This document shows, one piece after another, positions 7,112 through 15,828 of a DNA stretch of 64,000 bases. The stretch's first letter is position 1. Every line of letters starts with the position of its first letter. The position numbers and the translations under genes are program-made. The notes beneath the pieces are model-generated. The model saw only the letters and a program-made list of their open reading frames with translations, had not been told where the DNA came from and did no database searches. The stretch is from Sphingomonas sp. PP-CE-1G-424 (GTDB taxonomy: Bacteria; Pseudomonadota; Alphaproteobacteria; Sphingomonadales; Sphingomonadaceae): positions 620,001-684,000 of the forward strand of contig NZ_SLXW01000003.1 of the NCBI RefSeq assembly GCF_004341085.1, in the 5' to 3' direction.

Positions 7112-9529
7112 TCATCGCCGCGGCAATTCTACGGTGATCAGCGTCCCCGCCCCCGGCTCGGACACCAGTTCGATCGTCCCGCCATGCGCCTCGACGAACT
7201 GTTTCGCCAACGGCAGTCCGAGCCCGAGCGCCCGATCCCCCATCGGCTTCGACTCCGCAAACCGGTCAAACGCATGCGCGACCGCCTCGGCGTCCATCCC
7301 GACCCCGTCGTCCGACACCACGATCCGCGCCGACGTCGCATTGCCGTCGGTATGCAACAGCACGCGCCCGCCATCCGGCGTCGCCGCGACCGCATGCCGC
7401 AACAGATGCTCGACAACCTCCTTCAGCCGCTTCGGATTGCCGTTGACACGCCCCGTCGACCGCGCGACCTCGACCGCGAAGTCGAGTTTGCGCCGTTTTG
7501 CCGACGGCAGGATCGTCTCCGCCGCGGCGCGCACGGTGTTGGCGAGATCGACGTCGCTGCGGTCGGTCTCGTCGCGGTCGCTCTCGGCGCGCGTCAGGTC
7601 GAGCACGTCGTCGACCAGCAGCCCGAGCCGCTCGACAGACTCGAGGATCGCGCCGACATACCCGACGGCTTGCGGCGTCATCTCGCCCGCATAGCCGCCA
7701 TGCAGCATCTCCGCGAACCCGCTGATCGAGGTCAACGGCGTGCGCAGTTCATAGCTCATATTGGCGACGAACGCAGTCTTCACCTTGTCGGCGGCCTCCA
7801 GCGCATCGGCGCGGTCGCGCAACGCCTGCTCGGCGCGCCGGCTGTCGGTGATGTCGAGCATCGTGAACAGCGCGTTGCCATCGGGCAGCGGCACGCCGGC
7901 GAACTCGAAATGGCGCCCGTCGGCAAACGCCACGCGACCGCCGCGCTGTTGCCGCTCGACCGTCGCCGAGCGGACCAGATCGGGGATCAGCGCCGAACGG
8001 CTCGGCGTCGCGAGCTTGCCGCCGACCGCCTCCGCGAACGCATCAACGCGCGGATGCGCAGCGAGGAATTCCTCCTCGAGACCCCACAACAGACGGAACC
8101 GGTTGTTCCAGACCTGCAACCGGCCATCCGCCGCGAACACGCCGAGCGCCTCGAAGAGGTTGTCGAACGTCGCGGTCCGCACCCGCAACAGCGTGTCGCG
8201 GGCGCTCGCGAGCTGGACCTGCTCGGTGCGATCTTCGAAGATCAGCAGCAGCCCGCCATCGGGGAGCGGCTGCGCGACGACGCGGAGATGCGTGCCGCCG
8301 CGCAAATGCCAGTTCTCCTCGATCGCGCCACCGCCGACCGGGCCGCTCTGCGATCCGCCGGTCTGCAGGAACCAGTCGTGCCGTTCCGCCTTCCAGGTCG
8401 GGAAATCGCGGACCTCGGGCAGCCGGTTGGCCTCGCGCATCCGCTCGAGCACGCGGTCGAATTCGGGGCGATCGGCGAGCCATTCGCTGCGCATGGCGAA
8501 CATCCGCCGGAACGGCTGGTTGCAGAACACGAGCGACCGATCGCCGCCGAACTGCGCAACGCCCGCAGAGAGCCGGTCGAGCATCGCGCGCTGCGCTTCG
8601 GCGAAGCGCTTCGCCCCCGACCGCGCCTGCTCCAGCTCTTCGATATCGATCGCGAACCCGGCCACGCCGCCGCTCGGCAGCGGCACGTCGTAGATCTGCA
8701 ACGAGCGCCGCGCGCCGTCGATCGTCGCCGGCAGGACCTGCTGATGCGGCCGGCCCTGTTCGCGCGCGACCGCCGCCCCGGCAAGCGGCCCGCCGCGGCC
8801 CGACCCCTCGACCAGCTCCAGCCCGCGCGCAACGACATCGGCGGCATCGCGCCCCTCGACCGCATCGACATAGGCGGTGTTGACCATCGTCAGACGCAGA
8901 TCGTTGGCGCGGTACCACATCGGCATCGGCGCCGCCTCGATGAGCCCGGTCAGCGAGTCATACGCCGATCCCAGCCGCGTGGTTTCGGCGCTGAGTCGGG
9001 CGATCTCCGCCTCGCTGTCGGTCGCATCGAACGCCCATAGCAAAACCGCCCCCGCCGCACCCATCTCGCCGGGCGCACGGCCACCGCGAAACGTGATCGC
9101 CCGGGTCGAGCCGACCAGCCGCACCGATCGCACGAACGTCCGCCCCGCGCGCTGCGCCGCAGTGATATCCGCAATCAGCCGCGCTGCGTCGTCGGCGGAC
9201 AGCCCCGTCCCGCCCGTCGCAAGTTCGGCGATCGAGCGCGGGGCCACATCCAGCCCCAGCCAATCCGCCATCCGCTGCGTCATCTCGATCCGCCCGCCGG
9301 AGCGGATCACGGTGACGATCGCTGGCGATCCGTCAAGCAGCGTCTGAAGATGCGCGCTGGTCTCAATCGCCGCCACAGCATCGCCGCGTGCGCGCTGGCC
9401 GAGGAACAACAGGATGCCCCCCGCCACGACGAGCAGCGAAAGGATCGCGCCTGCGGCCAGCGCCGTGCCGAGACCCAGCGTGATCATGATAGGCGAGCGG
9501 AGCGGCGAGCGAGCGTCATCGTCGCCCAT
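7112..9529 (-). CDS. divL: DivL-like tyrosine pseudo-histidine kinase
   Basis: An 805-residue membrane sensor. One membrane segment lies at about residues 14-43, followed by several PAS-like regions, a dimerisation helix and a C-terminal HATPase_c domain. The phospho-acceptor box reads NMSYELRTPL, with Tyr593 where histidine kinases have His. This is the hallmark of Caulobacter DivL, which steers the CckA-CtrA cell-cycle pathway by binding phosphorylated DivK. The N box also departs from consensus (EHLLRHA, with His712 at the usual Asn), while SDDGVGMD and GLGLPLAKQF keep the G1 and G2 boxes. The position upstream of tsaE-amgK-murU supports orthology. It probably acts as a binding scaffold rather than an autokinase. 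Confidence 0.9.
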   Translation of the reverse strand: MGDDDARSPLRSPIMITLGLGTALAAGAILSLLVVAGGILLFLGQRARGDAVAAIETSAHLQTLLDGSPAIVTVIRSGGRIEMTQRMADWLGLDVAPRSIAELATGGTGLSADDAARLIADITAAQRAGRTFVRSVRLVGSTRAITFRGGRAPGEMGAAGAVLLWAFDATDSEAEIARLSAETTRLGSAYDSLTGLIEAAPMPMWYRANDLRLTMVNTAYVDAVEGRDAADVVARGLELVEGSGRGGPLAGAAVAREQGRPHQQVLPATIDGARRSLQIYDVPLPSGGVAGFAIDIEELEQARSGAKRFAEAQRAMLDRLSAGVAQFGGDRSLVFCNQPFRRMFAMRSEWLADRPEFDRVLERMREANRLPEVRDFPTWKAERHDWFLQTGGSQSGPVGGGAIEENWHLRGGTHLRVVAQPLPDGGLLLIFEDRTEQVQLASARDTLLRVRTATFDNLFEALGVFAADGRLQVWNNRFRLLWGLEEEFLAAHPRVDAFAEAVGGKLATPSRSALIPDLVRSATVERQQRGGRVAFADGRHFEFAGVPLPDGNALFTMLDITDSRRAEQALRDRADALEAADKVKTAFVANMSYELRTPLTSISGFAEMLHGGYAGEMTPQAVGYVGAILESVERLGLLVDDVLDLTRAESDRDETDRSDVDLANTVRAAAETILPSAKRRKLDFAVEVARSTGRVNGNPKRLKEVVEHLLRHAVAATPDGGRVLLHTDGNATSARIVVSDDGVGMDAEAVAHAFDRFAESKPMGDRALGLGLPLAKQFVEAHGGTIELVSEPGAGTLITVELPRR

Positions 9530-9569
9530 CTAGGACACTTCGCCCCCGCCGGGGAAGCCGCCACCACGC

Positions 9570-9597
9570 AAAAGGGCCCGGTCTTTCGACCGAGCCC
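9570..9597 (-). terminator. Rho-independent terminator of ahcY
   Basis: On the minus strand, GGGCTCGGTC pairs with GACCGGGCCC around a GAAA loop and is followed by TTTT. It lies about 40 bp downstream of the ahcY stop codon, the right place and direction to end that transcript. One stem position is a G-T wobble or mismatch. Confidence 0.85.
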
Positions 9598-9634
9598 TCC
9601 GATGTCCCATCCCGTAAGGATCGGTATCGGCATC

Positions 9635-11068
9635 TTAGTAGCGGTAGTGATCCGGCTTGAACGGGCCTTCGACCGGCACGCCGATGTAACCGGCCTGCTT
9701 GTCGGAAAGCTTCGACAGCTTCACGCCGAGCTTCTCGAGGTGAAGCATCGCGACCTTCTCGTCGAGGTGCTTCGGCAGGACGTACACTTCGTTCTTGTAG
9801 TTCTCGCCCTTGGTCCAGAGCTCGATCTGCGCGAGCGTCTGGTTGGTGAACGAGGCCGACATCACGAACGACGGGTGGCCGGTGGCGCAACCCAGGTTCA
9901 CCAGGCGACCCTTCGCCAGGATGATGATCTGCTTGCCGTCCGGGAACTTCACCAGGTCGGTGCCGGGCTTCACTTCGGTCCAGTCGTAGTTCGACAGCGC
10001 GGCGATCTGGATCTCCGAGTCGAAGTGGCCGATGTTGCAGACGATCGACATCGGCTTCATCGCCTTCATGTGATCGGCGGTGATGACATCGGCGTTGCCG
10101 GTCGCGGTGCAGAAGATGTCGGCGCGGGTCACGGCCTCTTCCATCGTCACGACCTCGAAGCCCTCCATCGCCGCCTGCAGTGCGCAGATCGGATCGACTT
10201 CGGTGACCATCACGCGCGCGCCGCCGTTGCGGAGCGACTGGGCCGAGCCCTTGCCGACGTCACCGAAACCGGCGACGCAGGCGACCTTGCCGGCGAGCAT
10301 GACGTCGGTCGCGCGACGGATCGCGTCGACCAGCGATTCCTTGCAGCCGTAGAGGTTGTCGAACTTCGACTTGGTGACCGAGTCGTTGACGTTGATCGCG
10401 GGGAACGGCAGCTCGCCCTTCTTCGCGATCTCGTACAGGCGGTGAACGCCCGTGGTGGTCTCTTCCGAGACGCCCTTCAGGTTCTTGACGGTCTCGGTCA
10501 GGTAGCCGGGGTTCTTTGCGACGTACGCCTTGAGCGCGCGCTGCATCTCGACCTCTTCCTCGTTCTCGGGCTCGGGCATCGTGTGGCCGGCTTCGAGCTT
10601 GGCGCCCCAGAGCGCGAACATCGTCGCGTCGCCGCCGTCATCGAGGATGATGTTGGCGGTCTGACCCTCTACGTCGCGATCCCATGAGAAGATGTCGCCG
10701 ACATAGTTCCAGTAATCGGCTAGGCTCTCGCCCTTGATCGCGAACACGGGGACGCCGGTCGCGGCGATGGCGGCGGCGGCATGGTCCTGCGTCGAGAAGA
10801 TGTTGCAGGTCGCCCAGCGGACGTCGGCGCCGAGTGCGGTCAGCGTCTCGATCAGCACCGCGGTCTGGATCGTCATGTGCAGCGAACCGGTGATGCGCGC
10901 GCCCTTGAGCGGCTGTGCGGCGCCGAATTCGGTGCGCAGCGACATCAGGCCGGGCATTTCGGTCTCGGCGATGTTGATCTCGGCGCGGCCGAAATCGGCG
11001 AGGCTGATGTCGGCGACAACGTAGTCGGCCTTGGCGTCGGTCTTCGTAGGCGCAAGCGTGGTGGCCAC
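9635..11068 (-). CDS. ahcY: Adenosylhomocysteinase (S-adenosyl-L-homocysteine hydrolase)
   Basis: A 477-residue cytosolic enzyme that reversibly splits S-adenosylhomocysteine into adenosine and homocysteine, clearing the product of methyl transfer. The NAD-binding loop [12 protein letters not shown] and segments such as [12 protein letters not shown] and [11 protein letters not shown] are diagnostic, and the C-terminus ends in KPDHYRY as in the family. I chose the GTG at 11068 ([21 protein letters not shown]), preceded on the minus strand by AGGAGA at the right spacing. The frame stays open far upstream, but that stretch overlaps the antisense of the YqgE gene. A perfect palindrome about 90 bp upstream is a likely operator. 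Confidence 0.97.
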   Translation of the reverse strand: MATTLAPTKTDAKADYVVADISLADFGRAEINIAETEMPGLMSLRTEFGAAQPLKGARITGSLHMTIQTAVLIETLTALGADVRWATCNIFSTQDHAAAAIAATGVPVFAIKGESLADYWNYVGDIFSWDRDVEGQTANIILDDGGDATMFALWGAKLEAGHTMPEPENEEEVEMQRALKAYVAKNPGYLTETVKNLKGVSEETTTGVHRLYEIAKKGELPFPAINVNDSVTKSKFDNLYGCKESLVDAIRRATDVMLAGKVACVAGFGDVGKGSAQSLRNGGARVMVTEVDPICALQAAMEGFEVVTMEEAVTRADIFCTATGNADVITADHMKAMKPMSIVCNIGHFDSEIQIAALSNYDWTEVKPGTDLVKFPDGKQIIILAKGRLVNLGCATGHPSFVMSASFTNQTLAQIELWTKGENYKNEVYVLPKHLDEKVAMLHLEKLGVKLSKLSDKQAGYIGVPVEGPFKPDHYRY

Positions 11069-11154
11069 GAGGAGTCTCCTGAGAATATCGTGATCGGCGA
11101 GCCTCATGCCCGTGCCGGATACTGCATCATAGGAGAGTGGAAGCTCCAAATCAA

Positions 11155-11174
11155 ATATAAAGATATCTTTATAT
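11155..11174. promoter_or_regulatory. 20-bp perfect palindrome upstream of ahcY
   Basis: The sequence ATATAAAGAT is followed directly by its exact reverse complement, in an AT-rich patch within GC-rich DNA, about 87-106 bp before the ahcY start. ArsR-family SahR/SamR repressors of methionine-cycle genes in Proteobacteria bind AT-rich palindromes in front of ahcY and metH-type genes. Assigning this site to that family is inference from position and base composition. Confidence 0.65.
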
Positions 11175-11217
11175 GATGGTTGGGGATGCACACTTTGTAA
11201 GCCGCGTTGCCCTTCTT

Positions 11218-11327
11218 CGGCTCCCCTCCCTGGCAGGGAGGGGTTGGGGGTGGGTCGGTTCGAGGCGGGCGCACGGCTAGCCAACCGGCCGCCCCACCCC
11301 CGGCCCCTCCCTGCCAGGGAGGGGGGA
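11218..11327. repeat. Inverted-repeat element between ahcY and the yqgE-like gene
   Basis: The left arm CTCCCCTCCCTGGCAGGGAG plus GGGTTGGGGGTGGG (11221-11254) is mirrored by a right arm at about 11291-11325. Each arm contains a smaller CTCCCTGCCAGGGAG hairpin. It lies between the ahcY promoter region and the 3' end of the upstream gene and could act as a transcript barrier or RNA 3' protector. It is the same architecture as the element at 6996 but with a different core sequence. Confidence 0.75.
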
Positions 11328-11330
11328 AGA

Positions 11331-11891
11331 TTAGGCCCGCCCCGTCTCCGCGACAAGCAACCGCGGATCCACGCCAGCCTGCGCGAAGGCCAGCGTCCAG
11401 CGATCCTCCGCCGCGGTCTCGAACAGCAGTTCGGCATCCCCGGCCACGTTGAACCACCCCGGCCGCGACAGCTCGCCCTCGAGCTGTCCGCCATCCCAAC
11501 CGGCATAGCCGAGCGCCACCACCCACTCCGACGGGCCCTTCCCGTCGGCGATCGCACGCAGCACGTCGACGGTGCTCGACAGCTTCCACCGCCCGGCGAC
11601 ATCGACCGAGTCCTGCCCGCCCCAGTCGGACGAATGCACCACGAACCCGCGTCGCGGCTCGACCGGTCCGCCGAAATGCACCGGCGCGTTGGGGGCGTCG
11701 CCCGGCTCGATCCCGAACTGTTCGAGCAAATCGTGAAAACCAAGCCCGTCGATCGTCGCGCCGATCCCGATGCCGATCGCGCCGTTCTCGTCATGGCTGC
11801 ACATCGCAATCACCGCGCGGGCGAAGCGCGGGTCGCTCATGCCCGGCATCGCGAGCAGGAATTGTCCCGAAAGAAAGCGCGTTTTGTCCAT
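11331..11891 (-). CDS. YqgE/AlgH family protein
   Basis: A 186-residue protein of the YqgE (DUF179) family, whose biochemical role is not settled. The start segment [22 protein letters not shown], then [30 protein letters not shown] and [16 protein letters not shown] are the recognised family blocks. An alternative ATG four codons upstream (11903) is possible. It is read divergently from the peroxiredoxin gene, with a shared promoter gap of about 110 bp. Confidence 0.93.
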   Translation of the reverse strand: MDKTRFLSGQFLLAMPGMSDPRFARAVIAMCSHDENGAIGIGIGATIDGLGFHDLLEQFGIEPGDAPNAPVHFGGPVEPRRGFVVHSSDWGGQDSVDVAGRWKLSSTVDVLRAIADGKGPSEWVVALGYAGWDGGQLEGELSRPGWFNVAGDAELLFETAAEDRWTLAFAQAGVDPRLLVAETGRA

Positions 11892-11999
11892 GACCAGGAA
11901 CATAGCGTTGCGCGCACCCCGTCGCCACGCTTGAAATCCGCCGTCCGGCGTCCAAGGTACGCACCGCGCGCGACGACCGCGCGGCACAGGAGATTTCAG

Positions 12000-12479
12000 A
12001 TGACGATCAGCGTCGGCGACCGCCTTCCCACCACCAACCTCGTCAAGGCCACCGCGGACGGCCCCGACCAGGTCGACACCGACAGCTTCTTCAAGGGCCG
12101 TAAGGTTGCGCTGTTCGCGGTCCCCGGCGCGTTCACGCCGACCTGCTCGGCCAAGCATTTGCCCGGTTTCGTCGAGAAGGAAGCCGAGCTGAAGGCCAAG
12201 GGCGTCGATGAGATCGCCTGCGTGTCGGTCAACGACGCGTTCGTGATGGGCGCATGGGGCAAGTCGGCGGGCGCCGGCGACATCACGTTGCTTGCGGACG
12301 GCAATGCCGATTTCGCCAAAGCGATCGGGCTGACGATGGACGGCTCGGGCTTCGGCATGGGTACGCGCAGCCAGCGGTATTCGATGCTCGTCAATGACGG
12401 CGTCGTCGAGCAGCTTAACGTCGAGGCACCCGGCGAGTTCAAGGTCAGCTCGGCCGAGCACCTCCTCAGCGAGATCTGA
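12000..12479 (+). CDS. Atypical 2-Cys / Prx5-type peroxiredoxin
   Basis: A 159-residue peroxiredoxin that reduces peroxides through the Cys of VPGAFTPTCSAKHLPGF, the Prx5-family active site (P-x3-T-x2-C). The segments MTISVGDRLP at the start and FAKAIGLTMDGSGFGMGTRSQRY in the middle match bacterial Prx5 and redoxin proteins. The ATG at 12000 has AGGAGA about 7 bp upstream. The gene stands alone; a hairpin repeat follows it. The reducing partner (glutaredoxin or thioredoxin) cannot be told from the window. Confidence 0.94.
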   Translation: MTISVGDRLPTTNLVKATADGPDQVDTDSFFKGRKVALFAVPGAFTPTCSAKHLPGFVEKEAELKAKGVDEIACVSVNDAFVMGAWGKSAGAGDITLLADGNADFAKAIGLTMDGSGFGMGTRSQRYSMLVNDGVVEQLNVEAPGEFKVSSAEHLLSEI

Positions 12480-12483
12480 TCAT

Positions 12484-12612
12484 TCCTCCCCGGCACGGGG
12501 AGGTGGCAGCCCGTCAGGGCTGACGGAGGGGGCTCTCCGCGAACGTTCCGTGTGCGGCACGCCCCCTCCACCCTTCGCTTCGCGAACGGTCCCCCTCCCC
12601 GTGCCGGGGAGG
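12484..12612. repeat. Inverted-repeat element after the peroxiredoxin gene
   Basis: The outer arms CCTCCCCGGCACGGGGAGG and CCTCCCCGTGCCGGGGAGG lie about 110 bp apart. Inner segments GGAGGGGGC / GCCCCCTCC and CGAACGTTCCG / CGAACGGT also pair, so the element is a nested set of hairpins. It fills most of the gap before amn and could also end transcription of the peroxiredoxin gene. Confidence 0.75.
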
Positions 12613-12658
12613 ATTTCGAAGTCTTGCCACCGTAACGTCCGCCACCTAACACTGCCCG

Positions 12659-14095
12659 ATGACAATCGCATCCGACCTCGTCGCCGACCTCGACCGCCTC
12701 TACCGCGCCTCCGTCGAGCGCCTCCAAGCCGCGATGAGCGCCTATATCGCCGACGGAACGACACCCGATCCCGCCAGCCGCACCGACGGCTCGTTCGCCT
12801 ATCCCGAGATCCGGCTGACCTATAAGGGCGGCGTCGATCGCCCGACCCCGCTGCGATCGTTCGGCCGCCTGGTCAACGCAGGCGAATACCGCATCAGCGT
12901 CACCAAGCCCGCGATCTTCGCCGAATATCTGACCGAACAGCTCACGCTGCTGATCGAGGATTACGACGTCACCGTCGAAGCGGTCGAGGGTCGCCAGGAA
13001 ATCCCGTTCCCCTATGTGATCGAGCCCGGCCACGCGCTGAGCCTCGACGAGGTCTCCGCGACCGAATTGTCGCGTCACTTCCCCGCGACCGAACTCGCGC
13101 ATATCGGCGACGAGATCGCCGACGGCCTCTGGATCGCGCATGACGAGACGCGTCCGCTCGCGCTGTTCGACGGCCTGCGTACCGACTTCAGCCTCGCCCG
13201 CCTGCGCCATTACATGGGCACCCCCGCCGAGCACGCGCAGCGCTTCGTGCTGTTCACCAACTACCATCGCTACGTCGACGAGTTCGTCCGCTGGGCCGGC
13301 ACGCAGCTTGGTGAAGGTTCGCGCTTCACCAGCCTCTCCGGCGCCGGCGGGATCACGATCTCGTCGGGCGACGACATCGACAAGATCATCTCTGATAGCG
13401 CATGGCGCCGCCACCAGATGCCTGCCTATCACCTGATGGCGGACGATCGCACCGGTATCACGCTGGTCAACATCGGCGTCGGGCCGTCGAACGCGAAGAC
13501 GATCTGCGACCATCTCGCCGTGCTGCGTCCCGAGGCGTGGCTGATGATCGGCCATTGTGGTGGCCTGCGCCCCAGCCAGCGGATCGGCGATTACGTCCTC
13601 GCACACGCGTATCTCCGCGACGACCATGTCCTCGACGATGTCCTGCCGCCAGAAATCCCGATTCCCGCGATCGCCGAAGTCCAGCTCGCGATGGCCAAGG
13701 CGGCCGAGATCGTCTCGGGCCAGTCGGGCGAGGAACTCAAGCGTCGGCTCCGCACCGGCACGATCGTCACCACCGACGACCGCAACTGGGAACTCCGCTA
13801 TTCGAAGTCCGCACTCCGCTTCTCGCTCAGCCGCGCCGTTGGCATCGACATGGAGTCCGCGACGATCGCTGCGCAGGGCTACCGCTTCCGTGTCCCCTAC
13901 GGCACGTTGCTCTGCGTCTCGGACAAGCCGCTCCACGGTGAGCTGAAGCTGCCGGGCCAGGCCAACCGCTTCTACGAACGCGCGATCAGCGAGCATCTGC
14001 GGATCGGGATCGAGACCTGCGAACAGCTCCGCCTGGAGGGCCCGAAGCTCCACAGCCGCAAGCTCCGCGCGTTCGACGAGCCGCCCTTCCGATAA
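12659..14095 (+). CDS. amn: AMP nucleosidase
   Basis: A 478-residue enzyme that hydrolyses AMP to adenine and ribose 5-phosphate, part of purine salvage and AMP pool control. The N-terminal half is the family-specific domain (YPEIRLTYKG, SFGRLVNAGEY, KPAIFAEYLTEQL). The C-terminal half is the nucleoside-phosphorylase fold, with NIGVGPSNAKTICDHLAVLRP, MIGHCGGLR and the conserved AVGIDMESATIAAQGYR carrying the catalytic-site Glu/Ser. Length and domain order match Amn. There is no clear operon partner; the gap upstream is the hairpin repeat. Confidence 0.96.
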   Translation: MTIASDLVADLDRLYRASVERLQAAMSAYIADGTTPDPASRTDGSFAYPEIRLTYKGGVDRPTPLRSFGRLVNAGEYRISVTKPAIFAEYLTEQLTLLIEDYDVTVEAVEGRQEIPFPYVIEPGHALSLDEVSATELSRHFPATELAHIGDEIADGLWIAHDETRPLALFDGLRTDFSLARLRHYMGTPAEHAQRFVLFTNYHRYVDEFVRWAGTQLGEGSRFTSLSGAGGITISSGDDIDKIISDSAWRRHQMPAYHLMADDRTGITLVNIGVGPSNAKTICDHLAVLRPEAWLMIGHCGGLRPSQRIGDYVLAHAYLRDDHVLDDVLPPEIPIPAIAEVQLAMAKAAEIVSGQSGEELKRRLRTGTIVTTDDRNWELRYSKSALRFSLSRAVGIDMESATIAAQGYRFRVPYGTLLCVSDKPLHGELKLPGQANRFYERAISEHLRIGIETCEQLRLEGPKLHSRKLRAFDEPPFR

Positions 14096-14172
14096 CGTGG
14101 GCCGCTAAAAATCGGAGCGGATCGCGCGAGAATGGGTTACGCATCCGGAATCATTGCTGAGGGAAGATAACC

Positions 14173-14679
14173 GTGGCCGACACCGACACGCCCGATACGG
14201 AAGCAAAGAAGCCCGTCACCCGCCGCCGCGCGCCGCGCAAGGCGAGTGCGCCGAAGGCAGCGCCGGCTGCTACGTCCTCGACCAAGCCGGTCGCGTCGAA
14301 GCCGGTGCCGGCGACAAAACCGGTTGCCGACAAGCCCGTGACTGCCGCGCCGCCAAAGCCCGCAGCCAAGCCGACGCCAAAGCCGCGCTCGACCAAGCGC
14401 AGCACGCCTCGCCCCGTCCCCGCGCGCAACTCGGCGACGCCGGTCCCGGTCGCCAAGCCACCGGAAAAAACCCGTGGCAAATGGGGGGCGGCTGCGATCT
14501 TCAGCGGCGTCGCGGTTGCGGGAGCGGCGGTTGGCGCATTGCTGACCTTGCGAGGCAGCACGCCTAAGGCTCAGCCAGCGCCCAAACCGAAAGGCAAGCA
14601 TGCGCATCAGGCCGACGGGGCGGACTCGTCGAAGTCGTTCGATGCCGGCATCGCCGATCCGGGGACGGTCCCGGAGTAG
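14173..14679 (+). CDS. Small Lys/Ala/Pro-rich protein with one membrane segment
   Basis: A 168-residue protein I cannot assign to a family. Residues 10-100 are almost only Ala, Pro, Lys, Thr, Arg and Ser, similar in composition to histone-H1-like tails. A hydrophobic segment follows at about residues 104-126 (GAAAIFSGVAVAGAAVGALL), then a short polar tail. The GTG start at 14173 is preceded by GAGGGAAG. The positive tail before the membrane segment suggests a cytoplasmic basic N-terminus, possibly touching DNA or the membrane surface; this is inference. Low-complexity codon runs make spurious homology likely. Confidence 0.65.
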   Translation: MADTDTPDTEAKKPVTRRRAPRKASAPKAAPAATSSTKPVASKPVPATKPVADKPVTAAPPKPAAKPTPKPRSTKRSTPRPVPARNSATPVPVAKPPEKTRGKWGAAAIFSGVAVAGAAVGALLTLRGSTPKAQPAPKPKGKHAHQADGADSSKSFDAGIADPGTVPE

Positions 14680-14985
14680 GCGCCGGGCACGCTGCCAAAC
14701 CAAGCCTCCACCCCGGCGAAGGCCGGGGCCAAATTGGAACGTCCTTAGTGGCGAACCGCATCGCTCCGTTAGCGAGGTTTCCCAGTTGGACCCCGGCCTT
14801 CGCCGGGGCGGTAGAAGATCGGCGCTGCTGACCGTTCCCCCGCGGAGGCGGGGGCCCAGCTGAAACCACGGAAGCGTTCGTAACCCTGGGGCCCCGCTGT
14901 CTCGGGGGAACAGAAGTAAGCAAGCTTGTGGTGCGTCTCCCTGAACCCGACGTTCGCCAAGATGACCGGCTAAGGGCGCTCGTTC
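14680..14985. repeat. Cluster of short GC hairpin repeats, no gene
   Basis: This gap holds at least three short hairpins: ACCCCGGCGAAGGCCGGGG (14710-14728), its inverted partner with the common core CCCCGGCCTTCGCCGGGG (about 14790-14808), and CCCCCGCGGAGGCGGGGG (14837-14854), followed by a related degenerate copy near 14884-14907. The first two are flanked by CCAAATTGGAA and CCAGTTGGA, so the pair forms a larger inverted repeat. They resemble REP-like dispersed elements of GC-rich proteobacteria. I see no gene here. Confidence 0.75.
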
Positions 14986-15774
14986 TTAACGAGCAAGAAA
15001 ATCCGCGATCGCCTGACCAAGTTCGGGCTTCACCACCGCACCCATATGCCCACCGGGCGTCTCGACATACTCCCCATGTGACAAAACCGCCGCGAGATCC
15101 GGCGCAGACCCGTTGTCTTGGTCCTCTCCGCCGCACACGACCAGGGTCGGCTGCCGGATCGCCTTCACGGACTCCAGCGGCGTATCCACGAACGTCTCCA
15201 GAATGCCAAGCAACGCGACCGGATCCCCGCCGGTGGTCTTCAGGAACGCCTCCGCCAGCCACCCGGGCGTACCCTGCACATGCTGCCCGAGCCTCGTCAG
15301 GATGTTCCGGAAATGCCCGGCACGCCGCGACGTCTGCGTCAGCCCCTCCAGCCCCATCCCCGAAAAGATCACGCGACGCGGCGTCGCGCCCGTCGCCAGC
15401 ATCCGCGACGTCGTCCGCGCACCCAGCGAATAGCCGCCCAGATCATAGTCGGTCAGCCCGAGATGCGCGATCAGCGCATGCCCGTCCTGCGTCAGCGCGT
15501 CGGCCGGATACGCCTCCAGCCCATGCGGCTTGTCGCTCTCGCCGTGCGCACGCAGGTCGGGCATGATCACGCGAAAGCCCTTCGCGGCGATCTTGGCGGC
15601 GTGGCCATAGCGGATCCAGTTGGTTTTCGCGTCGGAGAAATAGCCGTGGATCAACACCACCGCGCGCGTATCATCGGTGGTTGGGCCGACCTCGTGCCAC
15701 GCCAGCCGCGTGCCGTCGAAGCTCTCGAAATACTGCGTCTCGCTCGGGGTGCTGCTCACAAACTCATCCTGCAT
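14986..15774 (-). CDS. Alpha/beta-fold hydrolase
   Basis: A 262-residue alpha/beta hydrolase. The oxyanion/HG segment VVLIHGYFSD, the nucleophile elbow GGYSLGAR with Ser, the acid-region segment PTLVVCGGEDQDNGS and a late His (TPGGHMGAV) form the expected triad. No signal peptide is visible, so it is probably cytosolic. The substrate cannot be inferred; esterases and lactonases of this type are common. It is followed at its 5' side by asd on the same strand, 54 bp away, so the two may share a transcript. Confidence 0.9.
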   Translation of the reverse strand: MQDEFVSSTPSETQYFESFDGTRLAWHEVGPTTDDTRAVVLIHGYFSDAKTNWIRYGHAAKIAAKGFRVIMPDLRAHGESDKPHGLEAYPADALTQDGHALIAHLGLTDYDLGGYSLGARTTSRMLATGATPRRVIFSGMGLEGLTQTSRRAGHFRNILTRLGQHVQGTPGWLAEAFLKTTGGDPVALLGILETFVDTPLESVKAIRQPTLVVCGGEDQDNGSAPDLAAVLSHGEYVETPGGHMGAVVKPELGQAIADFLAR

Positions 15775-15828
15775 TGCCTGTAGTCGCCAGATCGAAGGGC
15801 GGCGACACGCCGTCGCCGCCCCGCGCGT

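Noticed and set aside
7184-9040. A 618-codon open frame on the plus strand
   Set aside because: Antisense shadow of divL with a His/Arg-rich, motif-free translation.
11069-11217. SAH or SAM riboswitch upstream of ahcY
   Set aside because: I could not draw the conserved pseudoknot or helices of the known SAH or SAM-II folds in this leader. The perfect palindrome better fits a protein operator.
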